Shown here: positions 16,704 to 26,557 of the stretch, one piece after another
Position numbering within the stretch: the stretch's first letter is position 1
Layout of the letters: every line of letters begins with the position of its first letter
NCBI GenBank assembly: GCA_019084245.1
Contig: JAHRFE010000027.1
Span: 248,001-312,000, forward strand
DNA length: 64,000 nt
Origin: Hoeflea sp.
GTDB lineage: Bacteria > Pseudomonadota > Alphaproteobacteria > Rhizobiales > Rhizobiaceae
Direction: 5' to 3'
Program-made: the position numbers and the translations under genes
The notes under the pieces: generated by a model
What the model saw: the letters and a program-made list of their open reading frames with translations, nothing else
What the model was told of the DNA's origin: nothing
Databases searched by the model: none

Positions 16704-17855
16704 ATGAAACTTTGGATTCCGTTTGCCACAGCCGCTGGCGTGTTCGTTGCAGCAGCCATTCTCTTCGGCGCCGATTGGGATATGCCCCCGGTTGACACCG
16801 AGCAGATCGGCTACCGCGGCACAGGCATGGTCCTGATCAAGGACCGTGAGAAGCAGGAGGACCTGCGCCTCGCCAATGTCGCACCCGAACCGCTCTACGA
16901 GGCGGATCCGGAAGGCGACCGGGCCGGCGATGTCTACGAGAACGTCCAGGTGCTGGGCGGCCTCTCCGATGACCAGTTCAACCTGTTCATGGCCTCGATC
17001 ACCGAATGGGTGTCGCCGGAGCAGGGTTGCGCCTACTGCCACAATGAGGAGAACCTCGCTTCCGATGAGGTCTATACCAAGGTTGTGGCCAGGCGCATGA
17101 TCCAGATGACCCAGGCCATCAATCAGGACTGGCAGCCCCACGTCGCCGAGACCGGCGTCACCTGCTACACCTGTCACCAAGGCCAGCCGGTTCCGGCCAA
17201 TGTCTGGTCACGCGATCTCGGTCCGGGCGAAAAGGGCCGGGCGCTTGGCTGGCGCGATGGCCAGAATGTGGTCAGCGAGCTCGCCGGCGTCACGTCATTG
17301 CCTTCAAATGCGCTTGAAAGTTACCTGCTTGAGGACGAGCAGATCCGTGTGCATTCCCTGACCGCCTTGCCGAACGGGGAGAATACGGCCACCACCAAGG
17401 AGACCGAATCCACCTGGGCTCTGATGATGCACATGTCCGAAAGTCTCGGCGCCAACTGCATGACATGCCACAACTCCCGTGCGTTCAATGACTGGGATCA
17501 AAGCCCGCCGCAACGGGTAACCGCCTGGCACGGCATCCGCATGGCGCGGGATATCAATCAGACCTACATGATTGGCCTGGCCCCGGTGTTCCCGGATAAT
17601 CGCAAGGGGCCGGAAGGCGATGTGCTGAAAGTCTCCTGCGCGACCTGCCACAACGGCGTTCAGAAGCCGCTCTACGGCGTTTCGATGCTCAAGGACTATC
17701 TGGACTCCCTTGGCGTCAAGACCAACACCGACGTGCCTGACTACACCACCTACACGCCGGGGGAGACCCAGATCATGGGGCCGGCGAAGACGACCTCGCT
17801 CGAGCCGGTCTCCGGCATGGGCGATGGGGGGAAGGCTCTGGCATCCGCCGATTGA
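16704..17855 (+). CDS. pufC: Reaction-centre tetraheme cytochrome c subunit
   Basis: A 383-aa periplasmic electron donor to the special pair. Four CXXCH heme c motifs begin at about residues 109 (CAYCH), 154 (CYTCH), 252 (CMTCH) and 312 (CATCH). The N-terminus is a hydrophobic anchor (IPFATAAGVFVAAAILFG) without a lipobox Cys, so it probably stays membrane-anchored by an uncleaved helix. It is the last gene of the puf operon, followed by a strong terminator. Confidence 0.96.
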   Translation: MKLWIPFATAAGVFVAAAILFGADWDMPPVDTEQIGYRGTGMVLIKDREKQEDLRLANVAPEPLYEADPEGDRAGDVYENVQVLGGLSDDQFNLFMASITEWVSPEQGCAYCHNEENLASDEVYTKVVARRMIQMTQAINQDWQPHVAETGVTCYTCHQGQPVPANVWSRDLGPGEKGRALGWRDGQNVVSELAGVTSLPSNALESYLLEDEQIRVHSLTALPNGENTATTKETESTWALMMHMSESLGANCMTCHNSRAFNDWDQSPPQRVTAWHGIRMARDINQTYMIGLAPVFPDNRKGPEGDVLKVSCATCHNGVQKPLYGVSMLKDYLDSLGVKTNTDVPDYTTYTPGETQIMGPAKTTSLEPVSGMGDGGKALASAD

Positions 17856-17906
17856 GCCCTCTGCAGCAGGCGGCGCTTTCCCTCGGCGTCCGTCTGCGCA
17901 AAAGAG

Positions 17907-17942
17907 AACCGGAGATCGCAAGATCTCCGGTTCGTCTGTTTT
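17907..17942 (+). terminator. Rho-independent-type terminator of the puf operon
   Basis: A perfect 11-bp stem, AACCGGAGATC-GCAA-GATCTCCGGTT (17907-17932), with a GNRA-type tetraloop, is followed by CGTCTGTTTT. It lies 52 nt after the pufC stop and is the clearest terminator in the window. Confidence 0.85.
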
Positions 17943-17945
17943 CAG

Positions 17946-18230
17946 GGTTGAATTGTGCCTGCCTGCCAGTTGAAGACAGGGATCGGCGCCGCCAGAGCAC
18001 CGCACCGGCATCAGGCCGGTGCTGGCAAAGGTCCGGTCGACCGACAGGTCTTATCGGATGTGCGATCCGCAATAGTCAGCAGCGCTTGGGGAATGGCTTG
18101 GATCGAACTCCGATCAAGTCGAACCATGCCTGCGGAATCGAGTTTCCACGCCGCGCAGGATCACGGCCTGGATCAGCTCATCCTGATCGAGTGAAGGCAG
18201 CATCAATTGGTGCAGGGAAAACCCGGCCGG
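17946..18230. other. Non-coding gap between puf terminator and idi
   Basis: I see no convincing gene here. The region contains an inverted repeat, GCACCGGC-atcag-GCCGGTGC (18002-18022), about 210 nt beyond the idi stop. It could act as a terminator-like or 3'-stabilising hairpin for the long minus-strand operon, but it has no T-run. Confidence 0.4.
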
Positions 18231-18755
18231 TCAGAAGATCAGACTGGGATAGCGGTCCGCGTAGATCCGGAACCAGGGTGTGAACCGCTCCGGGTGTTCG
18301 GCGATCTCGGTGTGCAGCGCGTCGCGGGTGATCCAGCGGGTGTCTTCGACCTCGCGCGGATCGGGCGCGAGCTCAAGTGCCGACCGGTCGGCCGTGCCGA
18401 TATACATCGTCACCTTCTCGTGCTCGTGCAGGCCGTTGCCGACGTCGGCCGAGTACTCGACCACGCGCCGGCGCGACAGCGCCACGTTGAAGCCGAGCTC
18501 TTCCCGGAGCCGCCGCCGGGCGCAGCTGTCGATCGGCTCGTCCCAGTGCGGATGCGAGCAGCAGGTGTTGGCCCACAGCCCGCCGCAATGATATTTCGAC
18601 TGCGCCCGCTTCTGGATCAGCAGATGGTCGCCATCAAAGACGAAGATCGACACCGCGAGATGAAACAGCCCGTCGGCATGCGCCTTCAGCTTTTCGACCG
18701 GATAGAGGGAGCCGTCGTCCGCGATTGCCGGAATGATCGTCGGGTGTACATTCAT
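18231..18755 (-). CDS. idi: Isopentenyl-diphosphate delta-isomerase, type I
   Basis: A 174-aa Nudix-fold enzyme interconverting IPP and DMAPP, supplying prenyl units for carotenoids and the bacteriochlorophyll tail. The signature WANTCCSHPHWDE contains the active-site Cys, and RRLREELGF is the Nudix-box part with metal-binding Glu residues. The open frame reaches a TTG at 18773, but ATG 18755 gives the family N-terminus (MNVHPTIIPAI). It is the last gene of the long minus-strand unit, 14 nt after crtA. Confidence 0.95.
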   Translation of the reverse strand: MNVHPTIIPAIADDGSLYPVEKLKAHADGLFHLAVSIFVFDGDHLLIQKRAQSKYHCGGLWANTCCSHPHWDEPIDSCARRRLREELGFNVALSRRRVVEYSADVGNGLHEHEKVTMYIGTADRSALELAPDPREVEDTRWITRDALHTEIAEHPERFTPWFRIYADRYPSLIF

Positions 18756-18769
18756 CGTCTTGTCCTGTC

Positions 18770-19537
18770 TCAAATTCCGGCCGCGGCCGCAAGGGTGCCG
18801 CCTGCGCGGTGGCCGTCCTGCGCCGTGGCGCCGTTCTTATCCTGTTCTGACACGCCGTCCAGCCCCTGCCACTGGCCGTCCACGGCCAGCAGGTTGAACC
18901 GCGTGAAGCAATATTCCGAAAACCAGTCGCCTTGATAGGCGCAACGCACCGCCTCGCCATGGGTTGCGCTGGTCCTTGAAAACTTTTCCATCGCCTCGAC
19001 CGAGTGCCAGATCGACAGCGTGACCTGGTGAAGCCAGGGGATTTCGCCGGTGCCGATCATGAATTGCCGCGTCTTCTCGGCTTCCACCGTGGCTGAAATC
19101 GCGGGCACCTTCGACCAGAAACGGATCAGCTTCGATGGCCGGATCGAGGCCCGCGTCATCGCCACCACCGGCAGTGTCTGTTGGCCCGCGCTTTCATCAA
19201 CCGGGAAGACATGGCCGTCCCAGCGGCCGCGGGTTGAAACCGGCTCGAGATAGAGCGTCGCCATCCGGTCTGATGTCTTGCGGTAGCCCTCAAGCCCCTT
19301 GGCGGAACTGATACGATCGCGGGCGATCTCCAGCGACGGCCATTCGGCAAGCAGGGTATAAACGCCGAAATTCGGCCGCGTCGAAAACCCCGCGCCCGAT
19401 CCGGTGCCCATCAGCTTGAAGAACTGCAGATCGGGGATCGCGCGAAGCGCAGGCTTCGCCAGTCCCATCTGCGAAAACGCCCACAGGCGCTGACGCAGCG
19501 AGGAAAAACCGAACAGCGAAAACGTCACCACCGTCAC
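18770..19537 (-). CDS. crtA: Spheroidene monooxygenase
   Basis: A 255-aa CrtA-type oxygenase that introduces the C-2 keto group, turning spheroidene into spheroidenone when oxygen is present. The conserved N-terminal VVTFSLFGFSSLRQRLWAF and GLAKPALRAIPDLQFFKLMG, and the TLSIWHSVEAMEKFS segment, match the family. Its presence predicts a pink/red spheroidenone-containing aerobic phototroph. It lies downstream of hemA after a 67-nt gap. Confidence 0.93.
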   Translation of the reverse strand: MTVVTFSLFGFSSLRQRLWAFSQMGLAKPALRAIPDLQFFKLMGTGSGAGFSTRPNFGVYTLLAEWPSLEIARDRISSAKGLEGYRKTSDRMATLYLEPVSTRGRWDGHVFPVDESAGQQTLPVVAMTRASIRPSKLIRFWSKVPAISATVEAEKTRQFMIGTGEIPWLHQVTLSIWHSVEAMEKFSRTSATHGEAVRCAYQGDWFSEYCFTRFNLLAVDGQWQGLDGVSEQDKNGATAQDGHRAGGTLAAAAGI

Positions 19538-19604
19538 GGGCTTCCCTTCCTGGCTCCTGCCGGATGCGTCTTGTCTCGTCTGGTCCGGGCTTCGCCGGCC
19601 CGGA

Positions 19605-20822
19605 TCAGGCTACTGCGCGCGACAGTGCGCATTGCGACCACAGATCGCACAGCGACTCCACCAGATGCCTCAGGTCGCCGTCGCTGTGCATCGGCGTCGG
19701 CGTGAACCTGAGCCGCTCGGTGCCGACCGGAACCGTCGGATAGTTGATCGGCTGGACATAGACCCCGTAGGTGTCGAGCAGGATGTCCGAGATCCATTTG
19801 CACTTCTTGGCGTCGCCCACCATCACCGGCACGATGTGGCTGGGGTTGCGCATGTGCGGAATGCCCTTGGCGTCCAGCATGGCGCGGAACCTGGCGACAT
19901 TGTTGCGATGTCCGGCCCGTTCCATCTGGCTGACCTTCAGATGCCGGATCGACGCCGTGGCGCCGGCTGCCAGCGCCGGCGGAATGGCGGTGGTGAAGAT
20001 GAAGCCCGAGGAGAAGCTGCGGATGAAATCGCACACGGCCCGCGACCCGGTGATGTAGCCGCCCATCACGCCAAAGGCCTTGCCGAGCGTGCCTTCGATG
20101 ATCGAAACCCGGTCCATCAGACCGTCGCGCTCGGCAACGCCGCCGCCGCGGGGCCCGTACATGCCGACGGCGTGCACTTCATCGAGATAGGTCATGGCGC
20201 CGAAGCGTTCGGCCACGTCGAGAATGTCGCCGATCGGCGCGATGTCGCCATCCATCGAGTAGACGCTCTCGAACGCCACCAGCTTGGGCGCGTTCGGATC
20301 GTCGGCCGCCATCAGCTCGGCCAGGTGCTTCGGGTCATTGTGCCGCCACAGGCGCTTCTCGGCGCGGCTGTGGCGGATGCCTTCGATCATCGAGGCATGG
20401 TTGAGCGCGTCGGAATAGATGATCAGGCCGGGGATATTGGCGCCAAGTGTGCCGAGCGCCGCCCAGTTGGATATATAGCCAGAGGTAAAGATCAGCGCGG
20501 CTTCCTTGCCGTGCAGGTCCGCCAGTTCGTGCTCCAGAAGCACATGGGCGTGGTTGGTGCCCGAGATGTTGCGTGTGCCGCCGGCGCCCGCGCCGCACTG
20601 GTCGACAGCTTCATGCATGGCCTGGATCACCTTGGGGTTCTGGCCCATGCCGAGATAGTCATTCGAGCACCAGACCGTCACCTCGTGGGTGGTGCCATCG
20701 GCGCGATACCGGGTGGCGCGGGGGAAGCCACCGGCATGCCGCTCAAGCTCAGCAAAGACACGGTAATTGCCTGCCTCATGCAGCGTGTCGAGCTGTGATG
20801 TGAAGTAGCGGTTGAAGTCCAT
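19605..20822 (-). CDS. hemA: 5-aminolevulinate synthase
   Basis: A 405-aa PLP enzyme condensing glycine and succinyl-CoA to 5-aminolevulinate, the entry to tetrapyrroles by the Shemin route typical of Alphaproteobacteria. Motifs include [24 protein letters not shown], the pyridine-N Asp in [12 protein letters not shown], and the PLP Lys in [13 protein letters not shown]. Placement in the photosynthesis cluster suggests a copy dedicated to pigment supply; a second housekeeping copy elsewhere is likely but not visible. Confidence 0.96.
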   Translation of the reverse strand: MDFNRYFTSQLDTLHEAGNYRVFAELERHAGGFPRATRYRADGTTHEVTVWCSNDYLGMGQNPKVIQAMHEAVDQCGAGAGGTRNISGTNHAHVLLEHELADLHGKEAALIFTSGYISNWAALGTLGANIPGLIIYSDALNHASMIEGIRHSRAEKRLWRHNDPKHLAELMAADDPNAPKLVAFESVYSMDGDIAPIGDILDVAERFGAMTYLDEVHAVGMYGPRGGGVAERDGLMDRVSIIEGTLGKAFGVMGGYITGSRAVCDFIRSFSSGFIFTTAIPPALAAGATASIRHLKVSQMERAGHRNNVARFRAMLDAKGIPHMRNPSHIVPVMVGDAKKCKWISDILLDTYGVYVQPINYPTVPVGTERLRFTPTPMHSDGDLRHLVESLCDLWSQCALSRAVA

Positions 20823-20841
20823 TTGGGTGATCCCCCTTAGC

Positions 20842-21687
20842 TCAGGCCCGCGCGGCTGCGCGGGAAGTTTCCGATTCCGGTGTGGTGTGAAGCTTGGCCG
20901 GGATGTCCCGGGTCTTGCTCGGTGATTTCGTTCTGGTCTTGTCCATCGCCCAGCCCCACAGGGCGGAATCGCGAACCGGCAAAACGAGAAACATGTGTTC
21001 GATCAGCGCCAGCGCCGCAAAGGCGGCCAGCAGCGTCCACTTGACCGCTGCGTGATCGGTTTCCGCCGTTGCCGCGGCAAAGACCAGCCAGGCCAGCAGA
21101 AGGGCTGTGCCGCCGAGCGAAACATAGAACCAGCCGCTGGTCCGGTCGGTGCGGAAATAGCTTTTGAGATAGGACAGCCGGTCGGGCAGCATGTCGCTGA
21201 TCGCGTGCCGTGCGCCGAGATAGATGTTGAGCTTGGTCGAGATCCGCATCACCCACAACAGGCTGAATGCCAAGAGCCCGGTCGTGTTCTCGACGCCGCC
21301 CATGAACCACACGAGCCCCAGCACTGTGGCAAACAGCGCGATTTCATGGTCGCGCACGGTGAGGAACGCGGCGCGAAACCGCGTTTTCTCCCGTGGCGCT
21401 TCCGAGACCGCAATCCGCCGCGGCCCGGTCACCAGCCCGATCAGGAATGTGGTCTCGTGCCACGCCCACAGGGCGAGCGCCGAGAAGAAGGCAATATAGG
21501 CCGAGAGCGCGGTGGTGCTGTCACCGGCGGTGGCGATCAGCCCGAATATGCCGAGCATCGCCACCCCGGTGGCGAGCGCCATCACGGTCTTGAAATACTT
21601 GTTTCCCGCCCGCGCCAGCGCCAGCACCAGCCCGGTGGCGACCCACCAGGCGGCGCTTGCGATCAGGACTGCGGACAGGAAGATCAT
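20842..21687 (-). CDS. puhE: Photosynthetic complex assembly protein PuhE
   Basis: A 281-aa multispan membrane protein (about 7 hydrophobic segments, e.g. [37 protein letters not shown] in part, and [13 protein letters not shown]). It matches the PuhE family (DUF3623), which in Rhodobacter modulates bacteriochlorophyll production and reaction-centre assembly. The HE in [10 protein letters not shown] and [17 protein letters not shown] are conserved blocks. It sits 12 nt after acsF. Confidence 0.9.
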   Translation of the reverse strand: MIFLSAVLIASAAWWVATGLVLALARAGNKYFKTVMALATGVAMLGIFGLIATAGDSTTALSAYIAFFSALALWAWHETTFLIGLVTGPRRIAVSEAPREKTRFRAAFLTVRDHEIALFATVLGLVWFMGGVENTTGLLAFSLLWVMRISTKLNIYLGARHAISDMLPDRLSYLKSYFRTDRTSGWFYVSLGGTALLLAWLVFAAATAETDHAAVKWTLLAAFAALALIEHMFLVLPVRDSALWGWAMDKTRTKSPSKTRDIPAKLHTTPESETSRAAARA

Positions 21688-21699
21688 CCCGGTTGCCCC

Positions 21700-22803
21700 T
21701 TACCAGACCGGCTGCAGCCGGCTCTTGGCCGGCACGTGGTTGGTCTGCGTCGGGATCATGTAGAGCCGGGCGAAGGTCAGGCCGGCGCGAGCCATGTGCC
21801 AGCTCTTGGCGATCCTGCCTGCAATGCCGCCGCGTTCGGCGGCCGCGTTGACGTCGGCATTGATCCGGTTGAGCTTGCGCAAGGCCGCGATGAAGCCCGG
21901 GTGATCGAGATCGAGGGTCAGCGGGAACACCTGCCTGGTGATTTCGCTGGTCAGGCGGAATACCCGCATGTCGTAGTCCTCGATGTCGATATCGATCGCC
22001 TTGTGAAACGCCGGACGGGCATGGTCGCGCACATACATGGTGGCGAACACGGCAAGCAGGAAGAACTTGATCCAGTACTTGTTGACGCCCGACGTCAGCT
22101 TCGGATCCGAACGCATGATCAGCGAAAACGCCTCGCCATGACGGAACTCGTCGCTGCACCATTCCTCGAACCACTTGAAGATCGGGTGGAAGCGCTTTTC
22201 CGGATGCTTTTGCAGATGCCGGAAAATGGTGATGTAGCGGGCGTAGCCGATCTTTTCCGACAGATAGGTCGCGTAGTAGATGAACTTCGGGCGGAAATAG
22301 GTGTATTTCTTCGCCTTGGCGAGAAAGCCCATATTGACGCCGATGTTGAACTCCTTGAGCGCATCATTGATGAAGCCCGCATGGCGGCTTTCATCGCGGC
22401 TCATCAGTCCGAACAGCTCGCAGATCTCCTGGTTGCTGCCGCGGCGCTTCATTTCCTTGTAGAGCACGCAGCCGGAAAATTCGGCTGTGAGCGACGACAC
22501 CAGGAAATCGATGAACTCCCGGCGCAGGTCGTCGGGCAGCGCGTCGATGTCGATCTGGTCCCAGTCGGCGTTGCGCTTGAAGTGGCCCTTGTTCGGATCC
22601 GAGCGCATTTCGGCGATCAGCTCGTCCCATTCTTCCCGCACGCCCGTGACGTCGAGACGGTCCATCTCGTCGAAATCGGTGGTGTAGAACCGCGGATTGA
22701 GCATCGTCGATTCGACCGCAGTCTTGGTCGTTTCATTGACGTCGGGGCGGTCCCCGGCTTCGGTCTCTGACTTGGTGAGGTCAGGTCCAACGTGCTTGTT
22801 CAT
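21700..22803 (-). CDS. acsF: Aerobic Mg-protoporphyrin IX monomethyl ester cyclase
   Basis: A 367-aa diiron oxygenase forming ring E of bacteriochlorophyll using O2. Diiron-ligand motifs are visible: [10 protein letters not shown] and [14 protein letters not shown] (ExxH-type pairs), with an upstream Glu in [14 protein letters not shown]. AcsF requires oxygen; no anaerobic bchE is seen in the window, consistent with an obligately aerobic phototroph. It overlaps the preceding small gene by 4 nt. Confidence 0.95.
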   Translation of the reverse strand: MNKHVGPDLTKSETEAGDRPDVNETTKTAVESTMLNPRFYTTDFDEMDRLDVTGVREEWDELIAEMRSDPNKGHFKRNADWDQIDIDALPDDLRREFIDFLVSSLTAEFSGCVLYKEMKRRGSNQEICELFGLMSRDESRHAGFINDALKEFNIGVNMGFLAKAKKYTYFRPKFIYYATYLSEKIGYARYITIFRHLQKHPEKRFHPIFKWFEEWCSDEFRHGEAFSLIMRSDPKLTSGVNKYWIKFFLLAVFATMYVRDHARPAFHKAIDIDIEDYDMRVFRLTSEITRQVFPLTLDLDHPGFIAALRKLNRINADVNAAAERGGIAGRIAKSWHMARAGLTFARLYMIPTQTNHVPAKSRLQPVW

Positions 22804-23105
22804 GCCCGTGCCCTCTCTGAGAAGCTGAATTCACACAGTTCCATGAACTCGAAATCGCCGGTGGCGCGCGTCCAGGTGCGTTCAAGCAAGCTCGCGCGTG
22901 TGATCGTCGCTGTGCGGCGGAAGGTTTCGCGGTGGCCATAAGGCACTTCCACGGGCGAGCCGTGCACGATCACCTCGTCGCCGGGGTAGACAACCACTCC
23001 GTTGTCAAAACGCAAATGCGCGCCCAGTTCCTCGAAAGTATTGTTGATTTCCACGGTGCAAGGAACCTCCTCCTTGCGCCTTCCTATCAGCGGTGTTTTG
23101 CTCAT
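22800..23105 (-). CDS. Conserved small protein between puhC and acsF
   Basis: A 101-aa soluble-looking protein with no membrane segment, rich in beta-type stretches ([37 protein letters not shown]). It overlaps both neighbours by 4 nt (ATGA), so it is certainly part of the puhABC-acsF operon. Homologues in this position are known to me only as hypothetical proteins of photosynthesis clusters. The PGDEV(I/V)VHG turn looks like a small beta-barrel. Its location suggests a role in complex assembly or with AcsF; this is inference. Confidence 0.85.
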   Translation of the reverse strand: MSKTPLIGRRKEEVPCTVEINNTFEELGAHLRFDNGVVVYPGDEVIVHGSPVEVPYGHRETFRRTATITRASLLERTWTRATGDFEFMELCEFSFSERARA

Positions 23106-23608
23106 GGCTTCTCATTCCCTCTCGAAGCTAGCATTTCAGCATAGGCGGCGGCGTTATCAGGCCCGAAGGCGTTGAGATAAAGCCGTTCGCCGGTGGCGGT
23201 ATCGGAGAGCGACACGGAGCCGTTCTCCCATCTGATCAGCCGGTAGGGCAGGGTCTCGGGCATCTCGGCCACAAGCCGCATGCGCGACAGGGCTCTAAGC
23301 GAGCCGCGCACAAATCCGCCTTCTGTCGGCGCGAAATTCTTGATGAGTTCGCCCGTCTGGGCGTCGGTGATGGTGATTTCCGTGTCATGGGCGCCGGTGA
23401 TCACGATGTCTCGGATTGCCGCGGGCTGACCATAGACATTGACCATCGTGCCGATGCCGGTCTTCATCCCGAACAGGATGGCGACAAAGGTGAATCCGAT
23501 CAGCCCAAGCCCCATCACCAAGGGCAGCCGCGGAAACCGGCTTGCAGTCCGGCTTGAGTTTTCCGGGCGGCCCTTGGTGTCTGGGAGGCTTGGGGTGAAC
23601 GCATTCAT
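23102..23608 (-). CDS. puhC: Photosynthetic complex assembly protein PuhC
   Basis: A 168-aa protein with one N-terminal membrane span (LPLVMGLGLIGFTFVAILFG) and a periplasmic domain. Its place after puhA-puhB and its layout match PuhC, needed for efficient LH1-reaction-centre assembly. The open frame runs upstream into puhB, but ATG 23608, 4 nt after the puhB stop, is the sensible start. Confidence 0.87.
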   Translation of the reverse strand: MNAFTPSLPDTKGRPENSSRTASRFPRLPLVMGLGLIGFTFVAILFGMKTGIGTMVNVYGQPAAIRDIVITGAHDTEITITDAQTGELIKNFAPTEGGFVRGSLRALSRMRLVAEMPETLPYRLIRWENGSVSLSDTATGERLYLNAFGPDNAAAYAEMLASRGNEKP

Positions 23609-23612
23609 GGTC

Positions 23613-24293
23613 TTACTCCGCGGCTTCGATGATGCGGCCGGCGGTTGCCCGGCCCGTCTGTTTGGTTGCAGGTGTGGCCAGTCTGGCGGCGTTCTCCGGT
23701 GTGCGGGTGCTGGCCAGCGCAGCCGCCAGCACATTGCCGGCAATCGCCACGTCTTTCAGGCAGATCATCTGCGGCATCAGCGCGCCCTTGCGAAAGCCCC
23801 GGACATGCGGCCAGAACACCAGCCACGACAGCCGGTCGCCAGGCAGAAGCGTCAGTGCGATGTCGCCAACCCCGTTCTTGCCCTCGCGCATGTCGGCCGA
23901 GACAATCCGCGTGAACGGCAGATTGAACGTCGCCGACAGCGCCACCCCGATGCGCATGACGATGCGCTTGTTGGTGATGGTGTAGAGCGTGGTCTTCTGC
24001 ACGCCCCAGGCAAAGGCCTCCATGAGGCCGATGCCGATGGTCGACAGGATGGCGAGCGCGCCGGAGGAGAACAGGATCTCGCTTGGCTGGCGTCCGTCAT
24101 AAAGGCCGGCGGAAATGTTCCAGGCGACCAGCACCGCGAAGTAGCCCGCGATCCAGCGCGTCTTGAGCACGTGCCGGGAGACTGCCGCCGAAGAGGGCGC
24201 GCCCTGCCACAGGATGTATTCGCCTTCCGGGAGCCGGGCCGGGAGACCCGGCACCGGTTCGTAATCATGTTCTGGTCCGCCGGTCTCGCTCAT
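23613..24293 (-). CDS. puhB: Photosynthetic complex assembly protein PuhB
   Basis: A 226-aa membrane protein with a PH-like (DUF/bPH2-type) layout: GEYILWQGAPS, about three hydrophobic segments, then TLYTITNKRIVMRIG and FNLPFTRI. PuhB promotes reaction-centre assembly in Rhodobacter. The ATG at 24293 overlaps the puhA stop (ATGA); the frame is open further upstream as a puhA shadow only. Confidence 0.9.
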   Translation of the reverse strand: MSETGGPEHDYEPVPGLPARLPEGEYILWQGAPSSAAVSRHVLKTRWIAGYFAVLVAWNISAGLYDGRQPSEILFSSGALAILSTIGIGLMEAFAWGVQKTTLYTITNKRIVMRIGVALSATFNLPFTRIVSADMREGKNGVGDIALTLLPGDRLSWLVFWPHVRGFRKGALMPQMICLKDVAIAGNVLAAALASTRTPENAARLATPATKQTGRATAGRIIEAAE

Positions 24294-25087
24294 GCCATCG
24301 GCTCCTGGCGGTGAGGCTCGGCGTAAAGCAGGCCGGAACCGTAATAGGCCATGATCCTGTCTTCCTCGAGCAGGGTGACGCTCTCCGGCTCCCTTGTGCC
24401 GGGCACGAGGGCGAACTGCTCGCCGCGCAGCGCATGGACGTAAAATATCCGGCTGCCATCGCGGGTCTTGCGGAAGACGCCGAAATTGATCGGCACCAGG
24501 ATTGTCCTGGGCGCTTCGCCCACTTCGGTGACGGCTTCGAGATAGCGCAGCAATTGCTCGGAGCGGTCGACCCAGATGTCGCTGATCGTGCCTGCGACAA
24601 CGAGGTCGCATCCAACGACGCGCAAGCCCACCGGATCGATTTCTCCCTCGGCGATATGGAAGTCGGGAGCTGCCCGCAACGGCACGATCTTGGGATCGCC
24701 ATGATGTGTGAGATCGGGCGTGTCGGATCGTTCCGCCCACGATCCCGGACCGATGGAATCGAGCATCGGATTTTCACTGGTCGGCAAATAGGGAGCGCCG
24801 GAGAAATTGCCGAGCCGGGTGCCCTTTACGGGCCGGTCGGCATTGTCGCGCCTGGCATTGGGCGCCAGGACCTCGCCATGGCCGTGCGGCAGCAGGAAGG
24901 TCTTGGCGGGCGGTACGAAAAACCAGTCATCCCGGTTGAAGAACCCCGACTGGTCCGCTTCGAGCGGATAGCCCTCGCGGCGGTCTTCCTGGCGAATATA
25001 AAACAGCAACAGTGCGAAAAACACCCAGAACGCATAGAGCGTGACCTGGGCGACATCGATATACGATGTGATGGCTCCGGTTTCCAT
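24290..25087 (-). CDS. puhA: Photosynthetic reaction centre H subunit
   Basis: A 265-aa subunit with a single N-terminal transmembrane helix (VTLYAFWVFFALLLFYIRQEDRREGYPLE in part) and a cytoplasmic PRC-barrel domain that caps PufL/PufM and guides protons to QB. Further conserved signatures are VVGCDLVVAGTISDIWVDRSE and RTILVPINF. Length is standard. It starts 27 nt after lhaA. Confidence 0.96.
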   Translation of the reverse strand: METGAITSYIDVAQVTLYAFWVFFALLLFYIRQEDRREGYPLEADQSGFFNRDDWFFVPPAKTFLLPHGHGEVLAPNARRDNADRPVKGTRLGNFSGAPYLPTSENPMLDSIGPGSWAERSDTPDLTHHGDPKIVPLRAAPDFHIAEGEIDPVGLRVVGCDLVVAGTISDIWVDRSEQLLRYLEAVTEVGEAPRTILVPINFGVFRKTRDGSRIFYVHALRGEQFALVPGTREPESVTLLEEDRIMAYYGSGLLYAEPHRQEPMA

Positions 25088-25114
25088 GACTTCTCTCCTT
25101 CAAGCGCCCGGCGC

Positions 25115-26557
25115 TCAGCCGGGCATTTCTGCCAGTCCGAAGCGGGCGCTCCGGGCCTGGACGTGGATTTGGCGCCGTGCAGCGAGCGGCCCGAGAGCCG
25201 CGAGCGCCATGAACAGCAGACCGATTTCAAGATGATAGACAACGCTGTACCCGGCCGCAGGCGCAGTCATCGCGGCGCCGGGCGCGGCGCCGGCGACAAG
25301 GCCGTTGACGACGTCCCGGATCAGTCCGCCAGCCGCGAGACCGAGCCCGATGGCCGTGGCTTGCACGGCGCCCCAGGCTCCGATGGCCAGTCCATTGTCC
25401 GATTTTTCCGCGATATCCATGGCTGCAACCATCGTGCACACCGCAAACAGCCCGCCGCCAAAGCCGATGATGCAGACTCCGGCGCGGAACAGGTTGGTCG
25501 CGTGAAGCGGTTCGGAGAAGATGATCGCCGAAAAGCCTGCAATGCCGGCGATCAGCCCGAGTGCTGCGAGCCGGTACAGGTTCGCGCCCTGTTTCAAGGC
25601 GCGGGCGGCATAGCCAAAACCAAGCAGCGTGCCGGCGGCCCAGATTGCCGTGAGGAACGTCGTCTGGCTCACCGAGAGCTTGAGAACCTCGCCGCCATAG
25701 GGTTCAAGCAGCACGTCCTGCATGGAGAAGGCTGCCGAGCCGAGCGCCACCGCGACGAGCAGCCGCAGGGTTCCCTTTTCCTTGCGGTAGGCGGCAAAAG
25801 CTTCCCCGAACCGAACGGTCGGACGCTCATGGCGGGTCGCCACCGGATTGCGCGGCTCCTGTTTCCACAGGCAGATGATGTTGAGCACCACCGTCGCCAC
25901 AGCCGCGCCCTGCACCACCTTGATCAGCAGCAGCGGCGCAAAATCGCGCAGCAGGAAGGCGAAGATGATCGAGGAGACCAGCATGCCGACCAGCAGCATG
26001 ACATACATCAGCGCCACCACCCGCGGCCGCTTTTCCTCGGACGAGAGGTCGGTGGCAAGCGCCAGGCCCGCGGTCTGCGCCATGTGCATGCCGATGCCGG
26101 TCATCAGGAACGCCAGCAGCGCGCCCGCCGGTCCGCCCCAGGCCGGGCCGGTTGCCTGCGACTGCATCACCAGCAGCGCAAACGGCATGATCGCCAGCCC
26201 GCCGAACTGCAGGATGGTACCGAGCCAGATATAGGGTACGCGCCTGACGCCGAGCGCCGATTTGTAGGTGTCGGAGCGATGGCCGATCAGGGCCCTGAAC
26301 GGCGCCGCCAGCACAGGGATCGCGATCATCAGCGCCACAAGTGCTGCCGGAATGCCGAGTTCAACGATCATCACCCGGTTGAGCGTGCCTGTCAGGAGAA
26401 CCGCCGCCATGCCGATGGACCATTGGAACATCGACAACCGCAGCAGCCGCGACAGCGGAAGATCCTCGGTCGCTGCATCTGCAAACGGCAGGTAGCGCGG
26501 GCCCAGCGCCTTCCATTTGTCGAGCATCTTGCGATTGGCTTTGGCGACAAGGCTCAT
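25115..26557 (-). CDS. lhaA: LH1 assembly protein LhaA (PucC-family transporter-like)
   Basis: A 480-aa, 12-span major-facilitator-like protein of the BCD/PucC family. Family marks are SMFQWSIGMAAVLLTGTLNR, APFRALIGHRSDTYKSALG and QDVLLEPYGGEVL. LhaA supports LH1 antenna assembly, possibly by handing bacteriochlorophyll to the polypeptides. It sits between bchM (4-nt overlap) and puhA, the standard location. A second PucC-family gene lies between bchG and bchP. Confidence 0.94.
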   Translation of the reverse strand: MSLVAKANRKMLDKWKALGPRYLPFADAATEDLPLSRLLRLSMFQWSIGMAAVLLTGTLNRVMIVELGIPAALVALMIAIPVLAAPFRALIGHRSDTYKSALGVRRVPYIWLGTILQFGGLAIMPFALLVMQSQATGPAWGGPAGALLAFLMTGIGMHMAQTAGLALATDLSSEEKRPRVVALMYVMLLVGMLVSSIIFAFLLRDFAPLLLIKVVQGAAVATVVLNIICLWKQEPRNPVATRHERPTVRFGEAFAAYRKEKGTLRLLVAVALGSAAFSMQDVLLEPYGGEVLKLSVSQTTFLTAIWAAGTLLGFGYAARALKQGANLYRLAALGLIAGIAGFSAIIFSEPLHATNLFRAGVCIIGFGGGLFAVCTMVAAMDIAEKSDNGLAIGAWGAVQATAIGLGLAAGGLIRDVVNGLVAGAAPGAAMTAPAAGYSVVYHLEIGLLFMALAALGPLAARRQIHVQARSARFGLAEMPG

